From Ramlibacter ginsenosidimutans (GTDB lineage: Bacteria > Pseudomonadota > Gammaproteobacteria > Burkholderiales > Burkholderiaceae_C), in NCBI RefSeq assembly GCF_042678185.1, contig NZ_JBHUDQ010000006.1: a stretch of 64,000 bases of DNA, one strand, 5' to 3'. Under the pieces are notes generated by a model. It had not been told where the DNA came from and ran no database searches. It worked only from the letters and a program-made list of their open reading frames with translations. Both the position numbers and the translations under genes were made by a program. Shown in pieces: positions 51,896 through 59,999 of the stretch (position 1 is the first letter of the stretch; each line of letters opens with the position of its first letter).

Positions 51896-52641
51896 CGTCC
51901 GCGGTCTGCTTTCCGGTTCGCAGCGCCCGCGCGCAGGGGCCGCGCAATGCGGCGTGGGAACCGGTCCGTCCGGTCATCGACGAGGGCTGCATGGTCGGGC
52001 TCGGCAGCGCAGCCGCGGACGCGCTCGCGCGCATTCTCCCCGTGCTCGCATGCGGCGAGGAGTCGGCGATCCACGTCTTTTCGACCGCGTCGCAGGCCTC
52101 GTTTGCGAGAGGTGCGCCCTCGGCGGGCAAGACGATGCTTGCGATCGCGCGCGACGAGGAGGTGCACAGCGACATCATCGACGCGCTTCGTGCCTTGCTG
52201 CCCGTGTGCGCTGAGCGCGAGCAACTGCGCCTGGAGGCACGCGGCTTCTACCTGCGGCTGGCCAGCAGCGATCCCCGCCTGCACTTCCTGCGCATCCGCG
52301 AGCTGGACTCCGCGGTCTGCCTGATCCTGAGCGCGCTGCTGCAGTCCGGGGCCGCGCTGGAGAAGGCGCCGCGGCTGCGGGACATCGCGGCGCGCATCCG
52401 TTCCGACGAGGCGCGCCACGTGCGCCTGACGCGCCGCTACCTTTCGGTCGCCGAGCTGCCGATGCATGCGGACGACGAAGTCGAACGCGTGCGCATTTCG
52501 CTCGTTCGCCTGCTGGATCGCATCGGTGGCGCCTTCGAGGACCTCGGCACGGACCCGGATCGCCTGTTCCTTCGCATCCAGTCCCGGGCTCGCCTGACGG
52601 GTGCGGAGAGCCGAGGCGAGGGCGAGCCAGACTTCCAGTGA
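51892..52641 (+). CDS. Ferritin-like diiron protein
   Basis: A 249-residue helical protein from ATG 51892 (ATGA overlap). Metal-ligand-like motifs are IARDEEVHSDIID and IRSDEARHVRLTRRYL, with a third helix RIRELDSAVCLIL; the paired E-x-x-H motifs fit the ferritin-like di-iron superfamily that includes acyl-ACP desaturases and AurF-type N-oxygenases. No membrane segment is seen. Its place next to an ACP gene suggests it oxidises an ACP-bound chain, for example by hydroxylation or desaturation. The substrate is unknown. Confidence 0.7.
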   Translation: MTSAVCFPVRSARAQGPRNAAWEPVRPVIDEGCMVGLGSAAADALARILPVLACGEESAIHVFSTASQASFARGAPSAGKTMLAIARDEEVHSDIIDALRALLPVCAEREQLRLEARGFYLRLASSDPRLHFLRIRELDSAVCLILSALLQSGAALEKAPRLRDIAARIRSDEARHVRLTRRYLSVAELPMHADDEVERVRISLVRLLDRIGGAFEDLGTDPDRLFLRIQSRARLTGAESRGEGEPDFQ

Positions 52642-52665
52642 CAGGGCAACAGCAAGGAGATCGCC

Positions 52666-52926
52666 ATGCGACAACCCTCGGATCCCCGCGCCGCGCAGCT
52701 TCTCACGAAACTGCTGGCACTCTGCGAACGCAAGGTCACTGTGGATTCCGTGGAGCTGGACACCGCCCTCGCGGACCTGGGCATCACTTCGCTGCAGTCC
52801 ATGGAGCTGGTGCTCGAACTGCAGGAGCTGTACGGCATCGAGCTGTCGGACGATGAGCTCGGCGCCCTGGAGACGGTGGGCGATGTGTTGATGGTGCTCG
52901 CCGACAAGCCGGCGCAAACGAGCTGA
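52666..52926 (+). CDS. Acyl carrier protein (first copy)
   Basis: An 86-residue carrier protein with AAGGAG before the ATG. The phosphopantetheine Ser is in LGITSLQSMELVLELQELY; the usual Asp before the Ser is Thr here. It has the acidic helix II expected for docking to ketosynthases, and the ketosynthase gene follows after eight bases. It is separate from primary-metabolism acpP, which normally lies with fabD-fabG-fabF. Confidence 0.88.
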   Translation: MRQPSDPRAAQLLTKLLALCERKVTVDSVELDTALADLGITSLQSMELVLELQELYGIELSDDELGALETVGDVLMVLADKPAQTS

Positions 52927-52934
52927 GGCGAGCC

Positions 52935-54185
52935 ATGGCCAGGCGCAGGCGGGTGGCGGTGACCGGGGTCGGGCTGGTGAGCTCGCTTGGCAACGACTAC
53001 ACCGAGGTTGCCGGGAAGCTGCAGCGCGGCGAGAGTGGAGTGCGGGCGATGCCGCAGTGGCGGGAGCACGGGCTCAAGAGCCTCGTCGGCGGCGCCGTGC
53101 AGGTGGACGGCGCCCGCGCCGAGGAGCTCTCTCCGAAGCTGCGTCCGGCGCTCTCGCCGGCGGGCCTGCACATCGTGCTCGCTGCCATCGATGCGGTCCG
53201 GGACGCCCGGCTCGGCGACGACGACCTGCGCTCGTCGCGCACGGCCTGCCTCGCCGGCTGCGGTGTCGCCGGCGCCGAAGCGATCCACAAGGCCGCCAGC
53301 CTGCTGTATGCGAACAAGCCGCAGTTGATCAGTCCCTATACGGTGCTTCGTTCCATGACCAGCCAGCCGAGCGCCATGGTCGCTTTTGCCCTGGGCATCC
53401 GCGGACGGACGTACTCGGTCAGCTCGGCCTGCGCCACCTCCGCCCACGCGATCGGCCATGGCTATGAGTTGATCCAGGCAGGCAAGGTCGATCGTGCGCT
53501 GGTCGGTGGCGCCGAGGACTTCGGCGAGTTGCAGATCTGTGCGCTCGAGGCCTTGCGCGTTGCACTCTCCACGCATTTCAACGATCGGCCGCAAGCCGCC
53601 TCGCGCCCGTACGACAGCCGACGCGACGGCTTTGTCGCGAGCGGGGGAGCGGGGATCGTGGTGCTGGAGGCGATGGACCTGGCGCTGGCGCGCAAGGCGC
53701 ACATTCGCGGCGAGGTGGTGGGCTTCGGGGCGAACTGCGACAACTTCGACCTGGTGGCGCCGGATCCGCAGGGGCGGCAGGCCGCGCAGTGCATCGCCCA
53801 GGCCCTCGAAGACGCAGAAGTGCATCCGCACGAGATCGGCTACATCAACACGCATGGCACTTCGACCCCGCTGGGCGACGGCGCGGAGATCACTGCCATC
53901 CGCTCCGTGTTCCGCGGCGAGGTGCCGCCGCTGTCCTCCACCAAGTCCATGACCGGCCATGCACTCGGCGCGGCCGGGGTGCACGAGGCGATCTACTGCC
54001 TGGCGATGATGGAGGGCGGATTCATCGCGCCTTCGATCAACATCGAATCGCCCGATCCGGCGTTCGCCGATCTGCCCATCTCGACCCGGCCGCAAGCGGC
54101 CGCCATCGGCATCTGCATGTCCAACAGCTTCGGCTTCGGTGGCGCCAACGCGTGCCTCATCCTAAAGCGGGCGCCGCAGGAGTAA
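52935..54185 (+). CDS. Beta-ketoacyl-ACP synthase (KAS I/II type)
   Basis: A 416-residue condensing enzyme that extends an acyl chain with malonyl-ACP. The catalytic Cys is in VSSACATSAHAIGHG, and the two His in INTHGTSTPLGDG and STKSMTGHALGAAG, so the triad is intact. It ends with SFGFGGANACLIL. It resembles FabB/FabF more than type II PKS chain-length factors. It would serve the two local ACPs to build or extend a dedicated fatty chain. Confidence 0.93.
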   Translation: MARRRRVAVTGVGLVSSLGNDYTEVAGKLQRGESGVRAMPQWREHGLKSLVGGAVQVDGARAEELSPKLRPALSPAGLHIVLAAIDAVRDARLGDDDLRSSRTACLAGCGVAGAEAIHKAASLLYANKPQLISPYTVLRSMTSQPSAMVAFALGIRGRTYSVSSACATSAHAIGHGYELIQAGKVDRALVGGAEDFGELQICALEALRVALSTHFNDRPQAASRPYDSRRDGFVASGGAGIVVLEAMDLALARKAHIRGEVVGFGANCDNFDLVAPDPQGRQAAQCIAQALEDAEVHPHEIGYINTHGTSTPLGDGAEITAIRSVFRGEVPPLSSTKSMTGHALGAAGVHEAIYCLAMMEGGFIAPSINIESPDPAFADLPISTRPQAAAIGICMSNSFGFGGANACLILKRAPQE

Positions 54186-54190
54186 GCGCC

Positions 54191-54724
54191 GTGCTCCACG
54201 CTGCCATGGCAGGGAACACCGAGGCCGGCTGGACCAGGCAGTCGCTGGGCGCTGCGCTGGGCTATGGCCTCGACTACCTGTTCCTCGATGCGGTGGAAGA
54301 GCTCGGCCCGCAGGCGTGCCGTGCCACTTACCGCGTTCCGGGCGCAGCGCCCTGGCTGGATGCGCACTTCCGCGGCCTGCCGGTGATGCCGGGCGCCCTC
54401 ATCGCGGAAGGATTCGGCCAGGCCGCCGCGCTGCTGTTTCGTTTCGCACGGGGACTCGGGTCCGACCAGGTCGTGCTGGTGGCGAGGATTCGCGAAGCGA
54501 GCTTCGTCGCGCTGGTTCGACCGGGGGAGCGTCTCGTGTACAGCGCGACCCTGACGCGAGCCAACGCGCGGGGCGCACTCGTGCAAGGCGAGGTTGCCAC
54601 GGCTGCGGGACCCGTCGCTCGCATCGCAGCGACGCTGCTCGCTGCAGACCGCGAAACATTGGCCGGCTGCTGGCCGGCCGCATCCGACACTGCCGCGAGC
54701 CATGACGTTGCGCAACGCCACTGA
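54191..54724 (+). CDS. 3-hydroxyacyl-ACP dehydratase-like (FabZ/FabA hotdog fold)
   Basis: A 177-residue hotdog protein. The GTG at 54191 is preferred because AGGAG lies eight bases upstream; ATG 54206 has no SD. The active-site His and acidic residue are in HFRGLPVMPGALIAEGFGQ, matching the FabZ HFPGxPxMPGxLxxE pattern. It would dehydrate 3-hydroxyacyl-ACP, and some members also isomerise the double bond. It overlaps the next gene by 23 bases. Confidence 0.85.
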   Translation: MLHAAMAGNTEAGWTRQSLGAALGYGLDYLFLDAVEELGPQACRATYRVPGAAPWLDAHFRGLPVMPGALIAEGFGQAAALLFRFARGLGSDQVVLVARIREASFVALVRPGERLVYSATLTRANARGALVQGEVATAAGPVARIAATLLAADRETLAGCWPAASDTAASHDVAQRH

Positions 54725-56408
54725 CCTCGCACGCCTGCTGCTGGCCCGTGCCGATGCGCAGCCCGGGCGCGTGGCCTATCGGTTCACCCAGTCGGATCCG
54801 GGCGCCTGCGATGAACTCACGCATGCGGACCTGGCTTCGCGCGTGGCCGGCATGGCGAGTTTCCTGCGCGCCCGCTGCGAGCCCGGCACGCGCGTGGCGC
54901 TGATCTTCGATCACGGCCCCGAGTTCGTCACCGCTTTCTTCGCGTGCGCTTGGGCTGCCCTCGTGGCCGTGCCGCTGCCGCCGCCACGAGGTCCGTTCGA
55001 CACCGCGCACGTGGCGCGCATCCGGCGATTGCTCGAGAGCGCGGCCCCCGGCCTGGTGCTGACCACCGGCAAGCTCGCGGCCCTGCTGCGGATCTGCGGG
55101 CTCGAAGAAGCGCGATGGCCTGCCAGCAGCATCGACGAGCTGGCGCCGGTGGATCCCGCGGCATGCCCACCGGTAGCGTCCCGGCCCGAGATGCTGATCC
55201 AGTTCAGTTCAGGCTCGACGGGGGATCCGCGGGGCGTGCTGCTCACGCACGCCAACCTGCTCGCCAACTCGGAGGCGATCCGGCAGGCGTTCGAGCATGA
55301 CGAAGAGAGCGTGGGCGTCTCGTGGCTGCCGCACTTCCATGACATGGGCCTGGTCGGTGGGGTCTTGCAGCCCTTGTACGCCGGGTTCCCGGTGACCCTC
55401 ATGGCTTCCGGCGACTTCGTGCGCAGACCCTTGCGTTGGCTCTCCCTCGTTTCCGAACTGGGTGCCACGACCAGCGGGGGCCCGACCTTCGCCTACGCGC
55501 ACTGCTGCAAGCGGATCCGGCCGGACGAAGTGGCGGGACTGTCCCTGCACCGATGGCGCGTCGCGTTCTGTGGCGCGGAGCCCGTGGACGACCAGGTGTT
55601 TGCCGCGTTCGCGCGCCGGTTTGCGAGTGCCGGTTTCGACCCGGGCAGCTTCGTCCCCTGCTACGGCCTGGCGGAAGCAAGCCTGCTGGTGTCCGCGCAC
55701 AGGCGCGGCGCGGCGCTGCAGAAGCGGCAAGCGTCGCAGTCGGACCCGGCGGCCGGGGCAGGGCACGCGCGCCCCGTGGTGGGCTGCGGCGAGGCTGCAT
55801 CGGGCGTGCGGGTGGCCATCTTCCATCCGGAGCGCGCGGAAGTGCTGCCTGACGATCACGTGGGCGAGGTCTGCGTTGCCGGACCGAGCGTGAGTCCGGG
55901 GTACTGGAGAGACGGCGCGATGCTTCCCGGAGCCTCGGTGCGCCACCCCGTCGATGGCGAAAGCTGGCTGCGCACCGGCGACCTCGGCTTCCTGCTCGAT
56001 GGAAGCTTGTACATCTCCGGCCGGCTCAAGGACGTGATCAAGATCGGCGGCAAGACCACGCACGCCCTCGACATCGAGGCGGCCATGCAGGACTGCGACA
56101 GCCGCTTGAACGGCGGCGCCAGCGTCGCGGTCCAGGTGTGGTCGCCCGAAGGCGGCGAACTGGTGCTCGTGCAGGAGATGCCGCGCGACGGCGCGAGCCC
56201 CGAGGGCGAGCCGGTCTCGCGCAAGCTCTATGCGTGTGTCGTCGAACGCTTCGGAATCCGCCCGGCCATCGTGGTGGTGGTCCGGGCCGGTGCGGTGCCC
56301 CGCACCACCAGCGGCAAGGTGCGGCGCGTCGCCTGCGGGCAACCGCTGCAGGTCTTTCCCGGCAAGCATGTGCTCGAGTCGTATCCGTCCAAGTGGAGCG
56401 CGCCATGA
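54702..56408 (+). CDS. Fatty acyl-AMP ligase (FAAL-type), loading an acid onto ACP
   Basis: A 568-residue ANL-superfamily adenylating enzyme starting at ATG 54702. FAAL-specific blocks are visible: SSGSTGDPRGVLLTHANL, VSWLPHFHDMGLVGGVLQPL, and SGGPTFAYAHCCKRIRPDE. The hinge region is TGDLGFLLDGSLYISGRLKD and the C-terminal catalytic Lys is in RTTSGKVRR. FAALs make acyl-adenylates and pass the acyl group to an ACP rather than to CoA. It is followed by a desaturase and an ACP with overlaps, the JamA-like position of terminal-alkyne cassettes. Confidence 0.88.
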   Translation: MTLRNATDLARLLLARADAQPGRVAYRFTQSDPGACDELTHADLASRVAGMASFLRARCEPGTRVALIFDHGPEFVTAFFACAWAALVAVPLPPPRGPFDTAHVARIRRLLESAAPGLVLTTGKLAALLRICGLEEARWPASSIDELAPVDPAACPPVASRPEMLIQFSSGSTGDPRGVLLTHANLLANSEAIRQAFEHDEESVGVSWLPHFHDMGLVGGVLQPLYAGFPVTLMASGDFVRRPLRWLSLVSELGATTSGGPTFAYAHCCKRIRPDEVAGLSLHRWRVAFCGAEPVDDQVFAAFARRFASAGFDPGSFVPCYGLAEASLLVSAHRRGAALQKRQASQSDPAAGAGHARPVVGCGEAASGVRVAIFHPERAEVLPDDHVGEVCVAGPSVSPGYWRDGAMLPGASVRHPVDGESWLRTGDLGFLLDGSLYISGRLKDVIKIGGKTTHALDIEAAMQDCDSRLNGGASVAVQVWSPEGGELVLVQEMPRDGASPEGEPVSRKLYACVVERFGIRPAIVVVVRAGAVPRTTSGKVRRVACGQPLQVFPGKHVLESYPSKWSAP

Positions 56409-57379
56409 GAATGCATTTGGGAAGCTATGGTCCGGCGACGGCCACGGGCGCCGTCAAGCTCAATCGCGCAGCCTCGACGCGCGAACGCGTCATCACCTTC
56501 GTGACCGTCTGCGTTCCCGGCCTGGCGTTGCTGGCCTCGGTGCCGTACGCGATCTACTTCGGCATCCGTCCCGTCAGCCTGGTGCTCCTGGTCGTGCTGT
56601 ACTGCGTGACGATCGCAGGCGTGGGGATCGGCTACCACAGGCTCGCGGCGCATCAGTCGTTCAAGGCGAGTGTCGCGACCCGGGTGCTGCTGGCCGTGGC
56701 GGGATCGCTGGCCGCGCAGGGACCCGTCCTGCACTGGGCGTCCGCCCACAGGCACCACCATCCGACGGCGGACCGGCCCGACGACTTCCACTCGCCGAAA
56801 GTCAGCGGTCCTCATTCCTTCGGACGCGTGGCCGGGCTCTTCCATGCGCATGTCGGATGGCTGTTCGGCGCCTACACGGAAAACGGCTGGGTGTTCCGCG
56901 CCCCGTATGCCGATTGGACGCGCTACATCCCTGACCTGCTCAAGGACCGCGCGCTGTGCAAGGTGAACAAGCACTACTTCGACATCCTGGCAGCAGGGCT
57001 CCTGGGTCCGGCGCTGGTGGCCGGCCTGATCACGCTCGATCCGCTCGCCGCGGTGGACGCCTTCTTCTGGGCCGGGCTGGTCCGCATCGCGATCGTCCAG
57101 AACTGCACGTGGTCGGTGAACTCGGTGTGCCATGTCTGGGGCACGCGGCCGTTCCGGGCGCGCGACCTGAGCGCCAACAACGCGCTGATCGCACTGATCA
57201 CGTTCGGCGAAGGCTGGCACAACAACCACCACGCGTTTCCCACGTCGTTCCGGCATGGCTTGCGCTGGTGGGAATTCGACCTGAACGCCGCCATCGTGCT
57301 GGCGCTGGCCCGGGCGCGGCTCGCGTGGGACCTGCGCCAGCCGAGCCCGGAACATCGGCTGGAACTGCTTGCCAGGTGA
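56405..57379 (+). CDS. Membrane fatty acid desaturase (diiron, three His boxes)
   Basis: A 324-residue integral membrane protein from ATG 56405, overlapping the FAAL stop (ATGA). The three histidine clusters are HRLAAH, HRHHH and HNNHH, and hydrophobic helices lie between them. The layout is that of acyl-CoA/acyl-ACP delta-9-type desaturases and of JamB/TtuB, which convert an ACP-bound chain to a terminal alkene and then alkyne. Position between a FAAL and an ACP favours an acyl-ACP substrate, but an ordinary delta-9 desaturase is the main alternative. Confidence 0.88.
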   Translation: MRMHLGSYGPATATGAVKLNRAASTRERVITFVTVCVPGLALLASVPYAIYFGIRPVSLVLLVVLYCVTIAGVGIGYHRLAAHQSFKASVATRVLLAVAGSLAAQGPVLHWASAHRHHHPTADRPDDFHSPKVSGPHSFGRVAGLFHAHVGWLFGAYTENGWVFRAPYADWTRYIPDLLKDRALCKVNKHYFDILAAGLLGPALVAGLITLDPLAAVDAFFWAGLVRIAIVQNCTWSVNSVCHVWGTRPFRARDLSANNALIALITFGEGWHNNHHAFPTSFRHGLRWWEFDLNAAIVLALARARLAWDLRQPSPEHRLELLAR

Positions 57380-57383
57380 GACC

Positions 57384-57671
57384 ATGCGCAACAACACCAA
57401 CGACCTCGGGCTTGTGTGGACATCGGAAGAGCACATCCGGGCCGTGGTGCGCACGCTCGTCCTCGAAGGCGCAGAGTTGCCGCCGGCGCAGGTCGACGGG
57501 CAGACCCCCTTCGCGGCCCTCGGTCTCGATTCGCTGCAGATCGCGACCCTCGCGGTCGAGCTGGAGGAGCGCTTCTCCATGAAGCTGCCGGACTACGTCG
57601 GATACGAATATCCTTGCATCGACGCGCTTTCATCGTTCGTGTGGTCGGAACTCGGTTCCCGCCAGCGCTGA
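57384..57671 (+). CDS. Acyl carrier protein (second copy)
   Basis: A 95-residue carrier protein from ATG 57384, four bases after the desaturase stop. The phosphopantetheine Ser is in FAALGLDSLQIATLAVELEE, here with the classic DSL. It differs clearly from the first ACP, so the two probably have different partners: this one fits as the carrier loaded by the FAAL and used by the desaturase (JamC-like). A longer start at 57369 is possible but would overlap the desaturase. Confidence 0.88.
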   Translation: MRNNTNDLGLVWTSEEHIRAVVRTLVLEGAELPPAQVDGQTPFAALGLDSLQIATLAVELEERFSMKLPDYVGYEYPCIDALSSFVWSELGSRQR

Positions 57672-57707
57672 TGTTCCATCATTTCGTGTGCTGCCCAGGA
57701 GGCTGAT

Positions 57708-58253
57708 ATGGTGACTCTCGCGGTTGGTCCGTCCGCAATGCTCGGGAGCTTGGCTCCGGCAGCGGTCAAGGTGGGACAGAACATGTCCCAGACGCGCATG
57801 CAGGCGCTGCAGATCATCGGCACCGCGCTGGCAGATGCATCGTCCGCGGCGACGACGCAGATGGCCGGCACGTCGACGGTTGCCGGCACTTGCACGACGA
57901 AAAGCACACGGCCGCAGTTGATGCCGGCCGCGGCGCGCGTCGACATCGTCACGACACGACCGTTCACTGCGAACACGTCCGAAGGCGACAAGGCGTACTA
58001 CGTGCACGTGGAAGTCCCCGGCGTCTCGGCCGGCGACCTGAGTGTCAGCGTGGAAAGCGATCGTGTCGTGGTGAAGTCGGATTCGCACGATTGGCGCACT
58101 GCCGTCAGCGTCCCGGACGGAGTGGAGCGCGACAAGATTTCGGCGAACTTCGACGATGGCCTGCTGCGCATCGTGATGCCGAAGACCGCAGACACCGCCA
58201 GGCGCGAGATCACCATCCGCACCGGCAGCGACGGCACGCCGGCGGACGGCTGA
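57708..58253 (+). CDS. Small heat-shock protein (Hsp20/alpha-crystallin) with long N-terminus
   Basis: A 181-residue Hsp20-family chaperone with AGGAGG before the ATG. The alpha-crystallin domain runs from about residue 95 to 170 (YYVHVEVPGVSAGDLSVSVE, VPDGVERDKISANFDDGLLR) and ends with an I-x-I-like motif (REITI). The N-terminal 85 residues are long, Ala/Thr-rich and unrelated to typical Hsp20 arms. It lies 36 bases after the ACP gene and may be read through from that operon, though it also looks able to stand alone. Confidence 0.82.
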   Translation: MVTLAVGPSAMLGSLAPAAVKVGQNMSQTRMQALQIIGTALADASSAATTQMAGTSTVAGTCTTKSTRPQLMPAAARVDIVTTRPFTANTSEGDKAYYVHVEVPGVSAGDLSVSVESDRVVVKSDSHDWRTAVSVPDGVERDKISANFDDGLLRIVMPKTADTARREITIRTGSDGTPADG

Positions 58254-58361
58254 AGCGCGGGGTCCGCAGCCTTCACTCGTCCTCGAGTGAGGTGCCGGCG
58301 CGCCCTCGCGCTTCGCGCTCGCGCAGCTCGGGGGATGAGAGGCGCGCGCGCGGCCGGTTTG

Positions 58362-58955
58362 CTACTGGCGCGGAAGCACGGTCACGCCCACGGCGACCGC
58401 CTGGTTCATGGAGACCAGCATGTAGTCGCCCGGACGCGAGGCTGCGAGGGCCGCGTGGTCGTTCACCGGATAGTCTTCCACCTGGCCGGTGGATCCGCGC
58501 AGGCGCATGGTCATGTTGTCCTCGTCGACTGCGAGGATCTCGGTCACGAAGCGGATCGGCCGGTCGTAGCTTTCCTCCAGCGATTCACCGTTGGGCGCCC
58601 GGCGTGCGGCGATGCGGTGGGCATCGCGCACCGCGGCGGCGCCGCGTTTGCGCGCGAGCAGGAAGGCCGCGACGTAGTCGACCTGCACCTGTTCGCCGAC
58701 CCGGATCTGGTCGGCGTTCTGCACCTTGGGATCGAGGCGGAAGGTGATGATGCCGCGGCCGCCGCGCACGGCCATCAGCCGCGCCGCCGGGTCGACGGCG
58801 AGCACGGTGCCGGTGGCGGAAAGCCGCATCGCGACGTTGCGTTCATCGCCCGCGGCCGTACCGGGGCCGAGCGCCTGGACGGCCGGGGCCGCCGAGGCGG
58901 CGTGGAAACAGCACGCCAGCGCGAAACAGCATGCGATCAGGCGAAGCGCAGACAT
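58362..58955 (-). CDS. Exported protein of unknown function
   Basis: A 197-residue protein. The ATG at 58955 has GGAGG eight bases upstream and gives a Cys-rich signal peptide (RLIACCFALACCFHAASA). The mature part is a beta-rich domain with repeats of the type ATGTVLAVDPAARLMAVRG and TEILAVDEDNMTMRLRG, suggestive of two OB-like or SH3-like units. No metal or catalytic motif is seen. It converges on the Hsp20 gene; the gap holds a 7-bp hairpin (TCACTCG/CGAGTGA, 58273-58290). Confidence 0.7.
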   Translation of the reverse strand: MSALRLIACCFALACCFHAASAAPAVQALGPGTAAGDERNVAMRLSATGTVLAVDPAARLMAVRGGRGIITFRLDPKVQNADQIRVGEQVQVDYVAAFLLARKRGAAAVRDAHRIAARRAPNGESLEESYDRPIRFVTEILAVDEDNMTMRLRGSTGQVEDYPVNDHAALAASRPGDYMLVSMNQAVAVGVTVLPRQ

Positions 58956-59066
58956 GATGGGAACCTCCGACATCGCACATCATGCTACCAAGCTCGGCGG
59001 CCGCCATGGGCCGTTGGTCCCATGCGCGCGACCGCTGGTGCCGCCAGCGCCCGCGCGTTGCACGTA

Positions 59067-59891
59067 TCAGCCGAGCAGGTCGTCGGCGAGGTCGGCGGCT
59101 TTCTCGGCGCCTTGCCGCGTGTTGACGATGTGGCGCAGGGTTTCCGCGGGCAGTTCGGCGGTGTTCACGCCGTCCCACTTGTTGCGGCCCTTGACCGACA
59201 GGTTGTAATAGATGGACACGCCTTCGCGGATCTTCGCCGCGCGCTGGTCGGGCGTCAGTTGCAGATGCGCGATCCGGTCTTCGGCCCACTCCGCACCGTG
59301 CTTCATGTTCACGGCGGCGGCATAGACGGCCTGCACGGGATCGCGCGGGTCCTTCAGGCCCAGGCCCCTGGCCGTGCGCGGCTCGAACTGCGCGAGGCCC
59401 AGGCTGATCACGCCGTTGTGCCCCTTGCCCTGGCGCGGAATCCAGGAAGTCTCGGCCTGGATGACACCATAGACGTCCTGGTAGCCCAGGCCGACTTCCG
59501 AGAGCCCTGCTTTCTCGGCGGCAGCCTGCACGAGCAGCAGGCGCGAGGCTTCGTCGAGCGTCTGCGTCTGCTCGCCGGCGAAGCGCACCGGCACCCACTT
59601 GATGTGCGCACGCAGCGCTTCGTCGGAGGCGAACTTCACCGCGACACTGGCAGCAGGCGTGGCCAGCCGCACGGCCGGTACGGCGTCGGACGACGCACCC
59701 GCGATCGCTGCAACGGCAGCGGCGGCGTCGTGGCGCACCGAACTCGCGGTGTGCGCGACGGCGGCTGCTGCGGTCACGGTCGTGGCCGTGCCAGGTACGG
59801 AAGGAACCAGCTGGCTCGTCAGGGCTCCTACGGCACCGAGGACGGTGAACAGGGAGGCGGCGCGGAAGATGGTGGCTTTCGTGGACGGCAT
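59067..59891 (-). CDS. Exported lytic-transglycosylase-like protein (SLT domain)
   Basis: A 274-residue protein from ATG 59891 with an N-terminal signal (TIFRAASLFTVLGAVGALTS) and a long Ala/Val-rich linker. The C-terminal half reads as a goose-type lysozyme/SLT domain: VYGVIQAETSWIPRQGKGHN holds the likely catalytic Glu, followed by GVISLGLAQFEPRTARGLGL and the AAVNMKHGAEW helix. It would cut peptidoglycan glycan strands or bind them. It is divergent from the two-component regulator gene. Confidence 0.78.
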   Translation of the reverse strand: MPSTKATIFRAASLFTVLGAVGALTSQLVPSVPGTATTVTAAAAVAHTASSVRHDAAAAVAAIAGASSDAVPAVRLATPAASVAVKFASDEALRAHIKWVPVRFAGEQTQTLDEASRLLLVQAAAEKAGLSEVGLGYQDVYGVIQAETSWIPRQGKGHNGVISLGLAQFEPRTARGLGLKDPRDPVQAVYAAAVNMKHGAEWAEDRIAHLQLTPDQRAAKIREGVSIYYNLSVKGRNKWDGVNTAELPAETLRHIVNTRQGAEKAADLADDLLG

Positions 59892-59916
59892 CGATCTCGG
59901 GTTGTTCGTGTTCGTG

Positions 59917-59952
59917 TAGGAGGCTTCCGATGGAGTTGTAGGAGGCCTCCGA
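59917..59952. repeat. Near-identical direct repeats in the divergent promoter
   Basis: TAGGAGGCTTCCGA (59917-59930) and TAGGAGGCCTCCGA (59939-59952) are 13/14 identical and 22 bases apart, about two helical turns. They lie 26 bases upstream of the transglycosylase start and 48 bases before the response regulator start, so they may be a tandem regulator site. Confidence 0.45.
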
Positions 59953-59999
59953 GTTCGGAGCTCAGGCAGGCAGTTTTTCAGCGTTAAGCTCACGGCGTC

